Assembly (NCBI RefSeq): GCF_009833495.1
Contig: NZ_WUWG01000008.1
Span: 62,001 to 126,000, forward strand
From: Oceanomicrobium pacificus
GTDB taxonomy: Bacteria > Pseudomonadota > Alphaproteobacteria > Rhodobacterales > Rhodobacteraceae
Length of the DNA stretch: 64,000 nucleotides
Direction: 5' to 3'
Shown: one piece after another, positions 33,594-43,342 of the stretch
Layout of the letters: every line of letters begins with the position of its first letter
Position numbering within the stretch: position 1 is the stretch's first letter
Translations under genes and position numbers: made by a program
The notes under the pieces: generated by a model
Databases searched by the model: none
What the model was told of the DNA's origin: nothing
What the model saw: the letters and a program-made list of their open reading frames with translations, nothing else

Positions 33594-34556
33594 ATGAACA
33601 TGACTGACGCGACATATATAGAGCAGGCGGAAGCCAAGGATGCGGAGTTCGGCGACTACATCGAGCTTCTGAAGCCGCGCGTGATGCGGCTGGTGATCTT
33701 CACCGCCGCGGTGGGCCTTCTGGTCGCGCCGGTGCCAGTGCATCCGGTGATCGCGCTGGCCGCGATCCTCTGCATTGCGGTAGGTGCGGGCGCATCCGGT
33801 GCGCTCAACATGTGGTGGGACGCCGATATCGACCGCGTGATGGGCCGCACCAAGGGCCGCCCGATCCCTTCGGGCCGCGTGACCGAGGGCGAGGCGCTGG
33901 CCGTCGGCCTTGGCCTGTCCGGTCTGTCCGTGGTGATGCTCGGGCTCTTCGCCAACCTGCTGTCCGCGGCACTTCTGGCCTTCACGATCTTCTTCTACGC
34001 GGTCGTCTACACGATGTGGCTGAAGCGCAGCACGCCGCAGAACATCGTGATCGGCGGCGCGGCCGGGGCTTTCCCGCCGATGATCGGCTGGGCCGTGGCC
34101 ACGGGTGGCGTCAGTGTCGAGAGCGTGCTGATGTTCGCGCTCATCTTCCTGTGGACGCCGCCGCATTTCTGGGCGCTGGCGCTCTTCCGGAACGAGGATT
34201 ACGTCGCCGCCAAGGTGCCGATGATGCCCGTGTCGCGGGGCGGCCGGTCAACCCGCCGGCAGATTTTCGTCTATGCGCTGGTGCTCGCACCGGCGGCTCT
34301 GGCGCTCGGGCTGACCGAGATCGGTGGCCCGGTCTACGGGCTGACCGCGCTGGTGCTGAACGCGGGCTTCGTGGCTGGCGCGTGGCGTGTGTCGCGCCGT
34401 TCGGGCGCGGCCGCAGAGGCAGACGGGTTCAGGGCCGAGAAACGGTTCTTCGGCTACTCGATCCTCTATCTTTTCCTGCATTTCGTGGCGCTTCTGGCCG
34501 ATGCCGGCCTGCGGGCGCTGGAACTTGCACCGACCGGCTGGCCGGTCCTGATCTGA
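33594..34556 (+). CDS. ctaB: protoheme IX farnesyltransferase (heme O synthase)
   Basis: A 320-residue UbiA-superfamily membrane prenyltransferase that makes heme O, the precursor of heme A for subunit I. The first prenyl-diphosphate Asp-rich motif is [20 protein letters not shown], and the second region lies near [36 protein letters not shown] opens the domain. About nine membrane helices. It sits in the classical place after subunit II and is followed three bases later by the small ORF and ctaG. Confidence 0.95.
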   Translation: MNMTDATYIEQAEAKDAEFGDYIELLKPRVMRLVIFTAAVGLLVAPVPVHPVIALAAILCIAVGAGASGALNMWWDADIDRVMGRTKGRPIPSGRVTEGEALAVGLGLSGLSVVMLGLFANLLSAALLAFTIFFYAVVYTMWLKRSTPQNIVIGGAAGAFPPMIGWAVATGGVSVESVLMFALIFLWTPPHFWALALFRNEDYVAAKVPMMPVSRGGRSTRRQIFVYALVLAPAALALGLTEIGGPVYGLTALVLNAGFVAGAWRVSRRSGAAAEADGFRAEKRFFGYSILYLFLHFVALLADAGLRALELAPTGWPVLI

Positions 34557-34559
34557 GGC

Positions 34560-34745
34560 ATGGCAATGCGCGAGGACCATGAACTTCACAAACGCCGCGC
34601 CGGTCGCAACGCCTGGCTCGGTCTGACGCTGGGCGCCTTCGTGGCGCTGATCTTCGCGGTGACGATGGTCAAACTGTCGAACCCGCAGAGCGAGGATCAC
34701 AAGGCGCCGAACTATGTGCCGGCAACCGCGGGGGACAGCCAGTGA
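34560..34745 (+). CDS. 61-residue single-pass protein of the cta cluster
   Basis: A small protein of 61 residues with a basic N-terminus (MAMREDHELHKRRAGRNAWL), one membrane helix at about 18-40 (LGLTLGAFVALIFAVTMVKL) and a short polar tail. Genes of this size and shape sit between ctaB and ctaG in Rhodobacter and Paracoccus and are presumed oxidase assembly factors. Its stop overlaps the ctaG GTG start by four bases. A second ATG two codons in could also be used. Confidence 0.8.
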   Translation: MAMREDHELHKRRAGRNAWLGLTLGAFVALIFAVTMVKLSNPQSEDHKAPNYVPATAGDSQ

Positions 34746-35323
34746 GCGACCGCAACACCCGCCGCACTGTCTGGACGCTTCTGGGCGTCGTGGCCTTCAT
34801 GGGGGCGATGTCCTTTGCCGCTGTGCCCTTCTATGACTGGTTCTGCCGGGTGACCGGCTATGGCGGCCAGACCAATACCGCCGCCGCCGAGAGCGACGAG
34901 ATTCTCGATCAGGAGATCCGTGTCCGGTTCGACGCCAATGTCGAGAAGGGCATGCCCTGGGTCTTCAAGCCGGTGCAGAAGGAAATGACGCTGCGGATCG
35001 GCGAAACGGGGCTGGCCTTCTACGAGGCATCGAACCCAACAGACCGGCCGGTGGCGGGCACCGCGAGTTTCAATGTCGCGCCCTATTCGGCCGGATACTT
35101 CTTCACCAAGATCGAATGTTTCTGCTTCACCGAACAGGTGCTGGAGCCGGGACAGTCGGTCATGATGCCCGTGACCTTCTACGTCGATCCCGAGATCGTC
35201 GAGGATCGCGAGGCCAAGCGTGTTCATACGATCACGCTCTCCTATACATTCCACCAGACACCCCTGCCGGAGACCGACATTAGCCTTGCTCCGGGCGGGG
35301 AAAGCGACAAAAAGGTCAACTAA
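34742..35323 (+). CDS. ctaG: cytochrome c oxidase assembly protein CtaG (Cox11)
   Basis: A 193-residue Cox11/CtaG protein that delivers copper to the CuB site of subunit I. One N-terminal membrane anchor (residues 8-30) is followed by FYDWFCRVTGYGGQT with a conserved Cys, and a periplasmic immunoglobulin-like domain carrying the copper-binding KIECFCFTEQ. It starts with GTG, overlapping the previous stop (GTGA), so it is translationally coupled to the 61-residue gene. Followed by subunit III. Confidence 0.96.
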   Translation: MSDRNTRRTVWTLLGVVAFMGAMSFAAVPFYDWFCRVTGYGGQTNTAAAESDEILDQEIRVRFDANVEKGMPWVFKPVQKEMTLRIGETGLAFYEASNPTDRPVAGTASFNVAPYSAGYFFTKIECFCFTEQVLEPGQSVMMPVTFYVDPEIVEDREAKRVHTITLSYTFHQTPLPETDISLAPGGESDKKVN

Positions 35324-35351
35324 GACCGCCTGACCAAGTGAGGGATTCCGC

Positions 35352-36158
35352 ATGGCGCACGAAAAGAACCACGACTATCACATTCTGCAGCCAAGCATCT
35401 GGCCGTTCGTCGGTGCCGTTGGTGCCTTCGTGCTGCTCTTCGGCTCGGTCCTGTTCTTCAAGGATTACGGCCCGTGGGTCATGCTTATCGGCCTCGCCCT
35501 GACGCTCTACACCATGTACGCATGGTGGTCGGACGTTGTGACCGAAAGCCAGGCTGGCGACCATACGCCGGTCGTGCAGCTCGGCCTGCGCTACGGGGTC
35601 ATCCTCTTCATCACCTCCGAGGTGATGTTCTTCGTCGCCTGGTTCTGGTCCTTCTTCAAACATGCGCTCTACCCGATGGGCGAGATCGAGGGCACCGAGG
35701 TGGTGCCGGGTGTCTGGCCGCCGGCGGGGATCGAGACGTTCGACCCGTGGCACCTGCCGCTCATCAACACGCTGATCCTGCTCTGCTCGGGCTGTGCGGC
35801 AACCTGGGCGCACCATGCGCTGGTGCATGACAATGACCGCAAGGGTCTGGTGAACGGCCTGATCCTGTCGATCGTGCTGGGCGTGCTCTTCACCATCTTC
35901 CAGATCTACGAATACAGCCACGCGGCCTTCGGTTTCTCGGGCAACATCTACGGCGCCAATTTCTTCATGGCGACCGGCTTCCACGGCTTCCATGTCGTCG
36001 TCGGCACGATCTTCCTGTTCGTCTGCCTGCTGCGCGCCATGCGCGGGCATTTCACGCAGGAGAAGCATATCGGCTTCGAGGCTGCCGCCTGGTACTGGCA
36101 CTTCGTGGACGTGGTGTGGCTCTTCCTCTTCGCCGCGGTCTATATCTGGGGCGGCTGA
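35352..36158 (+). CDS. ctaE: cytochrome c oxidase subunit III
   Basis: A 268-residue seven-helix subunit III (coxC). Recognisable stretches include [20 protein letters not shown], the proton-uptake-related [19 protein letters not shown], and [20 protein letters not shown] with the conserved histidines, ending in [20 protein letters not shown]. Subunit III keeps the oxidase stable over many turnovers. It closes the ctaCBGE group and is followed by a strong terminator. Confidence 0.97.
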   Translation: MAHEKNHDYHILQPSIWPFVGAVGAFVLLFGSVLFFKDYGPWVMLIGLALTLYTMYAWWSDVVTESQAGDHTPVVQLGLRYGVILFITSEVMFFVAWFWSFFKHALYPMGEIEGTEVVPGVWPPAGIETFDPWHLPLINTLILLCSGCAATWAHHALVHDNDRKGLVNGLILSIVLGVLFTIFQIYEYSHAAFGFSGNIYGANFFMATGFHGFHVVVGTIFLFVCLLRAMRGHFTQEKHIGFEAAAWYWHFVDVVWLFLFAAVYIWGG

Positions 36159-36186
36159 CCCGCAGCCCTGTCAGGTGAGAACGGAG

Positions 36187-36211
36187 AAACGCGGGCAGGG
36201 CCCGCGTTTTT
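36187..36211 (+). terminator. terminator after ctaE
   Basis: AAACGCGGGC and GCCCGCGTTT pair perfectly around an AGG loop and run into TTTTT. It begins 29 bases after the ctaE stop. Since surf1 starts only 21 bases later, surf1 is expressed by readthrough or from a start close to the hairpin. Confidence 0.92.
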
Positions 36212-36231
36212 CATGAAAGGAGACCGCCACC

Positions 36232-36906
36232 ATGTCCCGCCGGATGATCTTTCCGCTGCTGCTCGGCCTCGTCGGGGCAACGGTTCTGGTGTCGCTCGGG
36301 GTCTGGCAGATGCAGCGGCTCGACTGGAAGCTTGGCGTGATCGCTGCCATCGAGGCGCGGATCGACGAGGCGCCTGTCGCGATCCCCGACAGCCCGACGG
36401 AAGCGGATGACGAATATCTCGCCGTACGCGCGGAAGGCCGGATCGGCGGACCGGAACTGCATGTTCTGGCTTCGACGCGTGCGGCCGGGGCGGGCTTCCG
36501 TATCATTCAGGCGCTCGACACGGATGACGGGCGGCGCATTCTTCTAGATCGCGGCTTCGTGCCGGAGGTGCAGAAAGATCTGTCCCGCGACACGGGCGCG
36601 CGGATCGAAGTGACCGGCACGCTCCTCTGGCCCGATGACCGGTCGGATGCGACACCGGCGCCGGATCTGGGCCGGAACATCTGGTTCTCGCGCGATATCG
36701 ACGCCATGTCGGCGGCGCTCGACACGGAGCCGGTCCTGCTGGTCGTCACGCAGAGCAGCGCGGCGCCGCCGCCTTTCCCGCAGCCGGTGACGGTCAACAT
36801 CCGGAACGACCATCTGCAATATGCGATCACGTGGTTCGGTCTGGCTGCGGTGTGGATCGGGATGACAGGCTATCTTCTTTGGCGTATCAAACGCCGGACC
36901 GACTGA
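36232..36906 (+). CDS. SURF1-family oxidase assembly protein
   Basis: A 224-residue Surf1 protein (Surf1/Shy1 family), which helps insert heme A into subunit I. Two membrane helices at the ends (residues 7-25 and 197-217) enclose a periplasmic domain. Family motifs visible are LGVWQMQRLDWKL after the first helix, RRILLDRGFVP in the middle, and NDHLQYAITWFGLAAVWIGM at the second helix. The ATG has an AGGAG site just after the ctaE terminator. Separate from but functionally tied to the cta genes. Confidence 0.94.
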   Translation: MSRRMIFPLLLGLVGATVLVSLGVWQMQRLDWKLGVIAAIEARIDEAPVAIPDSPTEADDEYLAVRAEGRIGGPELHVLASTRAAGAGFRIIQALDTDDGRRILLDRGFVPEVQKDLSRDTGARIEVTGTLLWPDDRSDATPAPDLGRNIWFSRDIDAMSAALDTEPVLLVVTQSSAAPPPFPQPVTVNIRNDHLQYAITWFGLAAVWIGMTGYLLWRIKRRTD

Positions 36907-36929
36907 CGCTTAGGCAAGAGCAGGGCACG

Positions 36930-38324
36930 ATGAAATATGTCTCCACCCGGGGTGCGGCACCGGACCTGAATTTCGAAGAGGCGATGCTGACCGGGCTCGC
37001 ACGCGACGGCGGGCTCTATGTGCCGGAGAGCTGGCCGCAGATGAGCACCGACGAGATCGCCGCGCTCGCCGGCCTGTCCTACGAGGAGGTGGCCTTCCGC
37101 GTCATGCGCCCCTTTATCGGTGACACGTTCACCGATGCCGAGTTCCGCGACATCATCGCGCGCGCCTATGCGAGCTTCGGCCATGCGGCGCGGGTGCCGC
37201 TCAGCCAGCTTGATCCCAACCTCTTCCTGATGGAATTGCACCACGGCCCGACGCTCGCCTTCAAGGATGTGGCGATGCAGCTGATCGGCCAGATGTTCCA
37301 GGTTGCGCTGGCGCGGCGCGGGCAGCGGGTGACGATTGTCGGCGCGACCTCCGGCGATACCGGATCGGCAGCGATCGAGGCCTTTCGCGGGCTCGATGCG
37401 GTGGATGTGTTCATCCTCTTCCCGGACGGGCGTGTCTCGGACGTGCAGCGCCGCCAGATGACGACCCCGTCCGAGGCCAATGTTCATGCGCTGGCGGTGA
37501 AGGGCGATTTCGACGATTGCCAAGCCCGTCTGAAGGACATGTTCAACGATTTCGCGTTTCGCGACGCGGTCGGGCTGGCGGGCGTCAATTCGATCAACTG
37601 GGCACGGGTGCTGGCGCAGGTGGTCTACTATTTCACCGCTGCCGTGTCGCTCGGTGCGCCGCACCGCAAGGTCAGCTTCACTGTGCCGACCGGCAATTTC
37701 GGGGATATTTTCGCGGGCTATGTCGCCAAGCGCATGGGCCTGCCGATTGACCGTCTGGTGATTGCCACCAACCGGAACGACATCCTGCACCGCACGTTGG
37801 AGACGGGGCGCTATCAGACCGAAGGGGTCACGCCGTCGATCTCCCCGTCGATGGACATTCAGGTCAGTTCCAATTTCGAGCGTCTGCTCTTCGATCTCTA
37901 TGACCGCGAGGGCGCGGCGGTGGACCAGCTCATGTCCGACCTGAAGAATGGCGGGTCTTTCGCGCTCAGCCAGGGCGCTGTCGACCGGCTGCGCGAGGAG
38001 TTTGACAGCGGCCGCGCGGACGAGGACGAGACGCGCGCCACCATCACGCGGGTGCGCCAGACCACCGGCCAGATCGTCTGCCCGCACACGGCCGTGGGCA
38101 TCAAGGTGGCGGCCGACAGGCGCGGTGATCCGTCTGTCCCGATGGTGGTGCTGGCAACCGCCCATGCCGCGAAATTTCCCGACGCGGTGGAAGCCGCGAC
38201 CGGCCTGCGGCCGGCGCTGCCGCCCCGCATGGCCGATCTGTTCGACCGGCCGGAGCGGGTCACGCAAGTGGACAACGACCTCGCGGCCCTGCAGGCGACC
38301 ATTCGGGAGGGACGCCGCGCATGA
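36930..38324 (+). CDS. thrC: threonine synthase
   Basis: A 464-residue PLP enzyme that converts O-phosphohomoserine to threonine. The PLP-binding Lys112 is in HHGPTLAFKDVAMQL, and the phosphate cradle in VGATSGDTGSAAIEAF. The opening MKYVSTRGAAPDLNFEEAML is typical of the long (E. coli/yeast-like) ThrC type. The start at 36930 follows surf1 by 23 bases; the stop overlaps the peptidase ATG by four bases. No hom or thrB gene is in the window. Confidence 0.97.
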   Translation: MKYVSTRGAAPDLNFEEAMLTGLARDGGLYVPESWPQMSTDEIAALAGLSYEEVAFRVMRPFIGDTFTDAEFRDIIARAYASFGHAARVPLSQLDPNLFLMELHHGPTLAFKDVAMQLIGQMFQVALARRGQRVTIVGATSGDTGSAAIEAFRGLDAVDVFILFPDGRVSDVQRRQMTTPSEANVHALAVKGDFDDCQARLKDMFNDFAFRDAVGLAGVNSINWARVLAQVVYYFTAAVSLGAPHRKVSFTVPTGNFGDIFAGYVAKRMGLPIDRLVIATNRNDILHRTLETGRYQTEGVTPSISPSMDIQVSSNFERLLFDLYDREGAAVDQLMSDLKNGGSFALSQGAVDRLREEFDSGRADEDETRATITRVRQTTGQIVCPHTAVGIKVAADRRGDPSVPMVVLATAHAAKFPDAVEAATGLRPALPPRMADLFDRPERVTQVDNDLAALQATIREGRRA

Positions 38325-39580
38325 CCGTTCAGGTTCACCGGATGGGCAACGGCCTGCGCGTCGTCACCGAGCGGATGCCGTCGATGAAATCCGCCTCCAT
38401 CGGCGTCTGGGTGCTGGCGGGCGGCCGGCACGAGGCGCCCGAGCAGAACGGGATCGCCCATTTCCTTGAACATATGGCCTTCAAGGGCACGAAGACGCGC
38501 AGCGCGCTCCAGATCGCGGAGGCGATCGAGGATGTGGGCGGCTATATCAACGCCTATACCAGCCGCGAGATGACCGCCTACTATGCCCGTGTGCTCGAAG
38601 AGGATACCGGTCTCGCGCTCGATGTGATCGGGGATATCGTGCTCAATCAGGTCTTCGACCCCAAGGAGATCGAGATCGAGCGCACCGTGATACTGCAGGA
38701 AATCGGCCAGAGCCACGACACGCCGGATGACGTGATTTTCGACTGGTTGCAGGAGGCAAGCTACCCTGCCCAGCCGATGGGGCGCACGATCCTCGGTCCG
38801 GCCGAGCGGGTGCGGGCCTTCAACCGCAGCGACCTGCAACGGTTCGTCGGTGAATATTACGGTCCGGGCCAGCTGGTCATCGCGGCGGCGGGTGCGGTCG
38901 ATCATGATGTGATCGTCCGGCAGGCGGAGGAGCTCTTCGGTCATCTGGAGCCGCGGACCCCGCCGGCGGAGCAGGGCGCGCACTATGTCGGCGGTGATGT
39001 GCGCCGCGAGAAGGACCTTGAACAGGTGCATTTCGCGCTGGCTCTGGAATCGCCGGGCTACCGCGCGGCGGATGTCTATGACGCGCAAATCCACTCCGTC
39101 GTGCTCGGCGGCGGCATGTCCTCGCGGCTCTTCCAGGAAGTGCGCGAGAAGCGCGGCCTCTGCTACACGATTTTCGCGCAGGCAAGCGCCTTTGCCGATA
39201 GCGGGCTTCTGACCATCTATGCCGGCACCGGTGCCGACGATCTGCCGCAACTGGCGGAACTGACGATCGACGAGCTGCGCCGCGTGGCCGACGACCTGCG
39301 CACGCCCGAACTGGACCGTGCGCGCAGCCAGATGAAAGCCGGGCTGCTGATGGGGCTGGAAAGCCCGTCGAACCGCTGCGAGCGGCTGGCGCGGATGATC
39401 GCCATCTGGGATCGCGTGCCGACGCTGGATGAGACAGTGGCGCGGATCGACGCGGTGACACCAGACAGCTTGCGTGCCTATTCCGAGCGGGTCTGCGCTG
39501 GCGCCCTGACGCTGGCGCTCTACGGGCCGGTCTCCAAGGCCCCGTCCTACGAGGACCTGCAGGCAAGGTTGGTGGCCTGA
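38321..39580 (+). CDS. M16-family metallopeptidase (processing-peptidase-like)
   Basis: A 419-residue inverzincin peptidase close to the mitochondrial processing peptidase beta subunit and to bacterial single-chain M16B proteins. The inverted zinc motif HFLEH gives His47, Glu50 and His51, with the second glutamate in EDTGLALDVIGDIV downstream. The C-terminal half holds the arginine-tyrosine type block REKRGLCYTIFAQASAF. No signal peptide, so it is likely cytoplasmic. Coupled to thrC by an ATGA overlap, a conserved arrangement in Rhodobacterales; its substrate is unknown. Confidence 0.93.
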   Translation: MTVQVHRMGNGLRVVTERMPSMKSASIGVWVLAGGRHEAPEQNGIAHFLEHMAFKGTKTRSALQIAEAIEDVGGYINAYTSREMTAYYARVLEEDTGLALDVIGDIVLNQVFDPKEIEIERTVILQEIGQSHDTPDDVIFDWLQEASYPAQPMGRTILGPAERVRAFNRSDLQRFVGEYYGPGQLVIAAAGAVDHDVIVRQAEELFGHLEPRTPPAEQGAHYVGGDVRREKDLEQVHFALALESPGYRAADVYDAQIHSVVLGGGMSSRLFQEVREKRGLCYTIFAQASAFADSGLLTIYAGTGADDLPQLAELTIDELRRVADDLRTPELDRARSQMKAGLLMGLESPSNRCERLARMIAIWDRVPTLDETVARIDAVTPDSLRAYSERVCAGALTLALYGPVSKAPSYEDLQARLVA

Positions 39581-39584
39581 TCCG

Positions 39585-40172
39585 ATGTTCCTGCGCCGCA
39601 GCCGCCTCTCCCTCGAAACCGAACGGCTGGTGCTGCGGCTGCCCGACATGCGCGATCACATGGACTGGGTGGAGTTGCGCCGCGCGTCCGAGCGGTTCCT
39701 GAAACCGTGGGAGCCGACATGGGCGCCCGACCATTTCAGCCGCGCTGCCTTCCGCAACCGGGTCTATTGGGCGCATCGCAGTTTCGATCAGGACCGGTCG
39801 GTGCCGCTCTTCCTGTTCCGCAAGGCCGACGGGCGGCTTCTGGGCGCGATCACGCTCGACAATATCCGCCGCGGACCGGCGCAGGCCGGCAGCGTCGGCT
39901 ACTGGGTCGGCGCGGAGATGGCTCGCAAGGGCTATATGCGCGAGGCGCTGGCCGCCGTGGTGCACCATGCTTTCACGACCGTCGATATCAGCCGGGTGGA
40001 GGCTGCCTGCCTGCCCGAGAACCAGCCCTCCCGCGGGCTGCTGGAAGTGTCAGGTTTCAAATATGAGGGCGTGGCGCAGAGCTACCTGCAAATCGCCGGG
40101 CGCTGGCGGAGCCATGTGCTCTACGCGAACCTGCGCCGCGACCGGCGGGGGCGGACCGATGCGGGGCAGTGA
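39585..40172 (+). CDS. RimJ-type N-acetyltransferase
   Basis: A 195-residue GNAT protein resembling ribosomal-protein alanine N-acetyltransferases. It opens with RLSLETERLVLRLPDMRDHM, has a GSVGYWVGAEMARKGYMREA block that forms the acetyl-CoA loop, and ends with VEAACLPENQPSRGLLEVSG then FKYEGVAQSYLQIAG, the usual RimJ/YdaF pattern. It begins four bases after the peptidase stop and so belongs to the thrC unit. Substrate not determinable from sequence. Confidence 0.9.
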   Translation: MFLRRSRLSLETERLVLRLPDMRDHMDWVELRRASERFLKPWEPTWAPDHFSRAAFRNRVYWAHRSFDQDRSVPLFLFRKADGRLLGAITLDNIRRGPAQAGSVGYWVGAEMARKGYMREALAAVVHHAFTTVDISRVEAACLPENQPSRGLLEVSGFKYEGVAQSYLQIAGRWRSHVLYANLRRDRRGRTDAGQ

Positions 40173-40196
40173 ACACGTGAACCGGCGGGCGATCCC

Positions 40197-41615
40197 GTGC
40201 TGAAGGCGCCCGACAGCGACTTTCTGGCCCGGCTGGAGGCCCGTCTCGGTCCTGGAGGTCTGCGCCCGGCCGAAGGTGCCTGGCTTGAAGAGCCGCGCGG
40301 ACGGTTGCACGGGCAGGGCGCGGCGGTGGCCCGTCCGAAGGACCGCGACGCCGTGGCCGCCGTGGTCGAAGCCTGTGCCGCCGCCGGTGTCGGGATCGTG
40401 CCCTATGGCGGCGGGACGGGGCTCGTCGGCGGGCAGGTCCAGACCGAAGGGCCAGCGCCGGTCATCCTGTCGCTCGACCGGATGCAGGCGATCCGGCTGG
40501 TCGACCCGCTCGACAATGTCGCGATCGTCGAAGCCGGCGCGGTGCTCGCCGATGTGCAGGCCGCCGCGGCAGAAGCTGACCGCCTGTTCCCGCTGGCCCT
40601 TGCCTCCGAAGGGTCCTGCCGGATCGGCGGCAATCTGGCTACCAATGCTGGCGGCACGCAGGTGCTGCGCTACGGCACGGCGCGGGATCTCTGCCTCGGG
40701 GTGGAGGCCGTGATGGCGGATGGCAGCCTGTTCCACGGGCTGCGCCGGCTCCGCAAGGACAATACCGGCTATGATCTGCGTCACCTGCTGATCGGCAGCG
40801 AAGGCACGCTTGGCATCATCACGGCGGCGGCGCTGAAGCTTTTCCCCGCCCCGAAGGAACAGGTGACGGCGCTGCTAGCCGTTGCGGACCCGTCCGGCGC
40901 ACTTGACCTGCTTGCGGGCCTGCGCGACCGGCTGGGCGAGGCGATCACCGGGTTCGAACTCATGCACCGGCAGGGGCCGGCCTTTCTGGCGGAAACCGGC
41001 ATTGCCCATGTCCGGCCCTTTGGCGACTGGCCCGACTGGCTGGTGCTCCTGCAACTCGACAGTGGTGCGGAAAGCGCCCTTCAGGCACGCAGCATGGCGG
41101 CCCTCGAACAGGCGGCGGAAGCCGGACTGATTTCCGATGCCGTGGTGGCCCAGACCGGCCAGCAGGCGGCTGATTTCTGGGCGTTGCGCGAATCCATCCC
41201 GGCCGGCAACCGCCGCGTGGGCGCAATTGCGTCCCACGATATCTCGGTGCCGGTGAGCGCGGTGCCCGCCTTCATCGATGCGGCGGGCAGGGCAGTGGCG
41301 CGGATCGATCCGACGATCCGGATCAACTGTTTCGGCCATCTCGGCGATGGCAACCTGCATTACAACGCCTTTCCCGCCACGGGCCGGAGCCGGGAGGACT
41401 ATGACGCCTGCAAGGCGGATGTGACCCGCGCGGTCCACGACACTGTGGACCGGTTCGGCGGGTCGTTCAGCGCCGAACATGGTGTCGGGCGGCTCAAGGT
41501 CGGCGAACTGGAACGTTATGGCGACCCGGCGAAACTCGCCGCCATGCGGGCGGTCAAAGCCGCGCTTGATCCCAAAGGCATCCTCAACCCCGGGGCTGTG
41601 TTGCGGGCGGAGTGA
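40197..41615 (+). CDS. FAD-linked 2-hydroxyacid dehydrogenase (GlcD/D2HGDH-like)
   Basis: A 472-residue flavoprotein of the VAO/GlcD family. The FAD-binding half has GIVPYGGGTGLVGGQVQTEG, EGSCRIGGNLATNAGGTQVL and DNTGYDLRHLLIGSEGTLGI; the C-terminal half has the metal/substrate block INCFGHLGDGNLHYN with the histidines and FGGSFSAEHGVGRLKVGEL. This pattern fits D-2-hydroxyglutarate or D-lactate dehydrogenases. It begins with GTG 24 bases after the acetyltransferase and is convergent with apt. Confidence 0.9.
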   Translation: MLKAPDSDFLARLEARLGPGGLRPAEGAWLEEPRGRLHGQGAAVARPKDRDAVAAVVEACAAAGVGIVPYGGGTGLVGGQVQTEGPAPVILSLDRMQAIRLVDPLDNVAIVEAGAVLADVQAAAAEADRLFPLALASEGSCRIGGNLATNAGGTQVLRYGTARDLCLGVEAVMADGSLFHGLRRLRKDNTGYDLRHLLIGSEGTLGIITAAALKLFPAPKEQVTALLAVADPSGALDLLAGLRDRLGEAITGFELMHRQGPAFLAETGIAHVRPFGDWPDWLVLLQLDSGAESALQARSMAALEQAAEAGLISDAVVAQTGQQAADFWALRESIPAGNRRVGAIASHDISVPVSAVPAFIDAAGRAVARIDPTIRINCFGHLGDGNLHYNAFPATGRSREDYDACKADVTRAVHDTVDRFGGSFSAEHGVGRLKVGELERYGDPAKLAAMRAVKAALDPKGILNPGAVLRAE

Positions 41616-41643
41616 CCGCCCGCTTCCTCTGAAAAGCCGGCCG

Positions 41644-42183
41644 TCAGTCGCCCTCGAACGCGCAGAGCGCATGCACGTCCATGCCCATCGCTTCCAGCCG
41701 CGCGCGCCCGCCCAGATCGAGCAGGTCGATGATGAAAGCGCAGCCGATCACCTCTGCACCAAGCCGCTCGATCAGCTTGATCCCCGCCTCGGCCGTGCCG
41801 CCGGTCGCCAGAAGATCGTCGACAAGGAGCACTTTCTGGCCGGCTTGCAGCGCATCCTCATGGATCTCGACCACTTCCGCGCCATATTCCAGCGTGTAAT
41901 CCTGCTGCAGCGTCTTGCCCGGCAGCTTGCCTTTCTTGCGCACCGGCACGAACCCGACCGTCAGCTGGTGGGCGATCGCGCCGCCAAGGATGAAGCCGCG
42001 CGCTTCCAGCCCGACAACCGCGTCGATCCGCTGGCCCGCATAGGGGTGCAGCAACTGGTCGACCGCCATGCGGAACCCGCGCGGATTGCCGAACAGCGTC
42101 GTGACATCGCGGAACTGGATGCCGGGTTTCGGGAAGTCCGGAATGGTGCGGATATAGTCTTTGACGGTGGCGTTGGCCTGCAT
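41644..42183 (-). CDS. apt: adenine phosphoribosyltransferase
   Basis: A 179-residue Apt that joins adenine to PRPP to make AMP. The PRPP-binding loop is [20 protein letters not shown], the flexible loop [17 protein letters not shown], and the N-terminal [20 protein letters not shown] is typical. The ATG at 42183 was chosen for homology. It is the last gene of a leftward set that contains mtnP, the enzyme that releases adenine, so the two form an adenine salvage route. Convergent with the flavin dehydrogenase gene. Confidence 0.97.
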   Translation of the reverse strand: MQANATVKDYIRTIPDFPKPGIQFRDVTTLFGNPRGFRMAVDQLLHPYAGQRIDAVVGLEARGFILGGAIAHQLTVGFVPVRKKGKLPGKTLQQDYTLEYGAEVVEIHEDALQAGQKVLLVDDLLATGGTAEAGIKLIERLGAEVIGCAFIIDLLDLGGRARLEAMGMDVHALCAFEGD

Positions 42184-42239
42184 GGTCTTCTGCCCTTTCG
42201 GCATGGGTCTGGACGGGGGCCGGTCGGACCGGCGCTGGA

Positions 42240-43256
42240 TCAGGGGTTTGGCGTGCGCGGCGATGCCGCTTCGGCATGGCGGGCGGGGCTGGCGAGCATC
42301 TCCTCGACCGTCGCGATGCCCTGGGCCTCGCGCGCGGCCCAATCGCCGGAAACAATGCGGTAGGTCGCGCCATGCGCGTCGAGCTTGCGGCGGATCAGGT
42401 CGTAGAAAGTCTTGCGGGCCTCGTCGCGGGCGAAATAGCGGATCGGGTCCTCCGCCCACGGCACGTCAGGGTCGAGCAGCAGGTAGAGGTCCGGCAGCAC
42501 GATCCGCGCCTCCAGATCGGGCAGCGACCGGTCGAGGAGCATCTCCGCCCAGACCGAGGTGAGCAATTCGTCCGTGTCCTCGAACAGGATCGGCCCCGCC
42601 TGCCGCGCGATGGCCTGCCGGTGGGCGGCATGGCCGCGGGCGATCTCGTGCAGCTCTTCGGCCGCATAGGGTCCCTCGCGGCGGTATTTTTCGAACGGGC
42701 GGCCATATTCGGGCACGAAGGGTCCGCCGAACCGCTCTGCGAGCAGCCGCGTCAGATGCGACTTGCCGACCGATTCCGGCCCGACCAGCGTCAGCCGTTT
42801 CTGGTAGTGCGGGCGCACCACGGGCGGCACGAAAGACCAGACCGCATACGGGTTGGTGCGGATCCGGGTGGAGGAGATCGGGAAGGCCACGCGCATCGGG
42901 TCGAGCACCGTATAGGCGGCACCGAGCGCATCGGCGAGCCCGACGCAATATGCTTCCGATCCGACCACCCGGTCGACGGGACCGTCGATCAACTGGCCGA
43001 TCCGGTCAGCCCAGCGAGTCGCGAAATCGGGTGTTTCCTTGGGGCTTTGCGGCATCGGCCCGTCACACAGATGCAGGATGGCTGCCGGGCACATGGCCGC
43101 GATCCAGTCCCGCCGGAGCGTCGCCGGGATGGCATCATCCACCCGGTCCTCGATCAGGATATGGAGCCGGTCCTCCAGCGCCAGCGCGGCCTCCCACAGG
43201 GCCAGATGCCCCGTATGCGGGGGCATGAAACGGCCGATGATCACGGCTTGGGTCAT
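42240..43256 (-). CDS. NadR-like NMN adenylyltransferase/ribosylnicotinamide kinase
   Basis: A 338-residue two-domain protein. The N-terminal nucleotidyltransferase has [11 protein letters not shown] (residues 8-18, the HxGH site) and ISSTRIR (127-133); the C-terminal P-loop kinase begins with [14 protein letters not shown] (159-172) and ends near residue 325. This is the layout of the two enzymatic domains of NadR, which make NAD from NMN and phosphorylate nicotinamide riboside. The DNA-binding domain of enterobacterial NadR is absent, so it is enzyme-only. It sits between mtnP and apt. Confidence 0.88.
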   Translation of the reverse strand: MTQAVIIGRFMPPHTGHLALWEAALALEDRLHILIEDRVDDAIPATLRRDWIAAMCPAAILHLCDGPMPQSPKETPDFATRWADRIGQLIDGPVDRVVGSEAYCVGLADALGAAYTVLDPMRVAFPISSTRIRTNPYAVWSFVPPVVRPHYQKRLTLVGPESVGKSHLTRLLAERFGGPFVPEYGRPFEKYRREGPYAAEELHEIARGHAAHRQAIARQAGPILFEDTDELLTSVWAEMLLDRSLPDLEARIVLPDLYLLLDPDVPWAEDPIRYFARDEARKTFYDLIRRKLDAHGATYRIVSGDWAAREAQGIATVEEMLASPARHAEAASPRTPNP

Positions 43257-43342
43257 GGGCGCTCCTTGGCCTTGGACGGGGCGAGTTTAGGCCGGACGGG
43301 CGGCTTTGGGCAGGGGGTATGGCATCGGAGCGGTGCGCACCG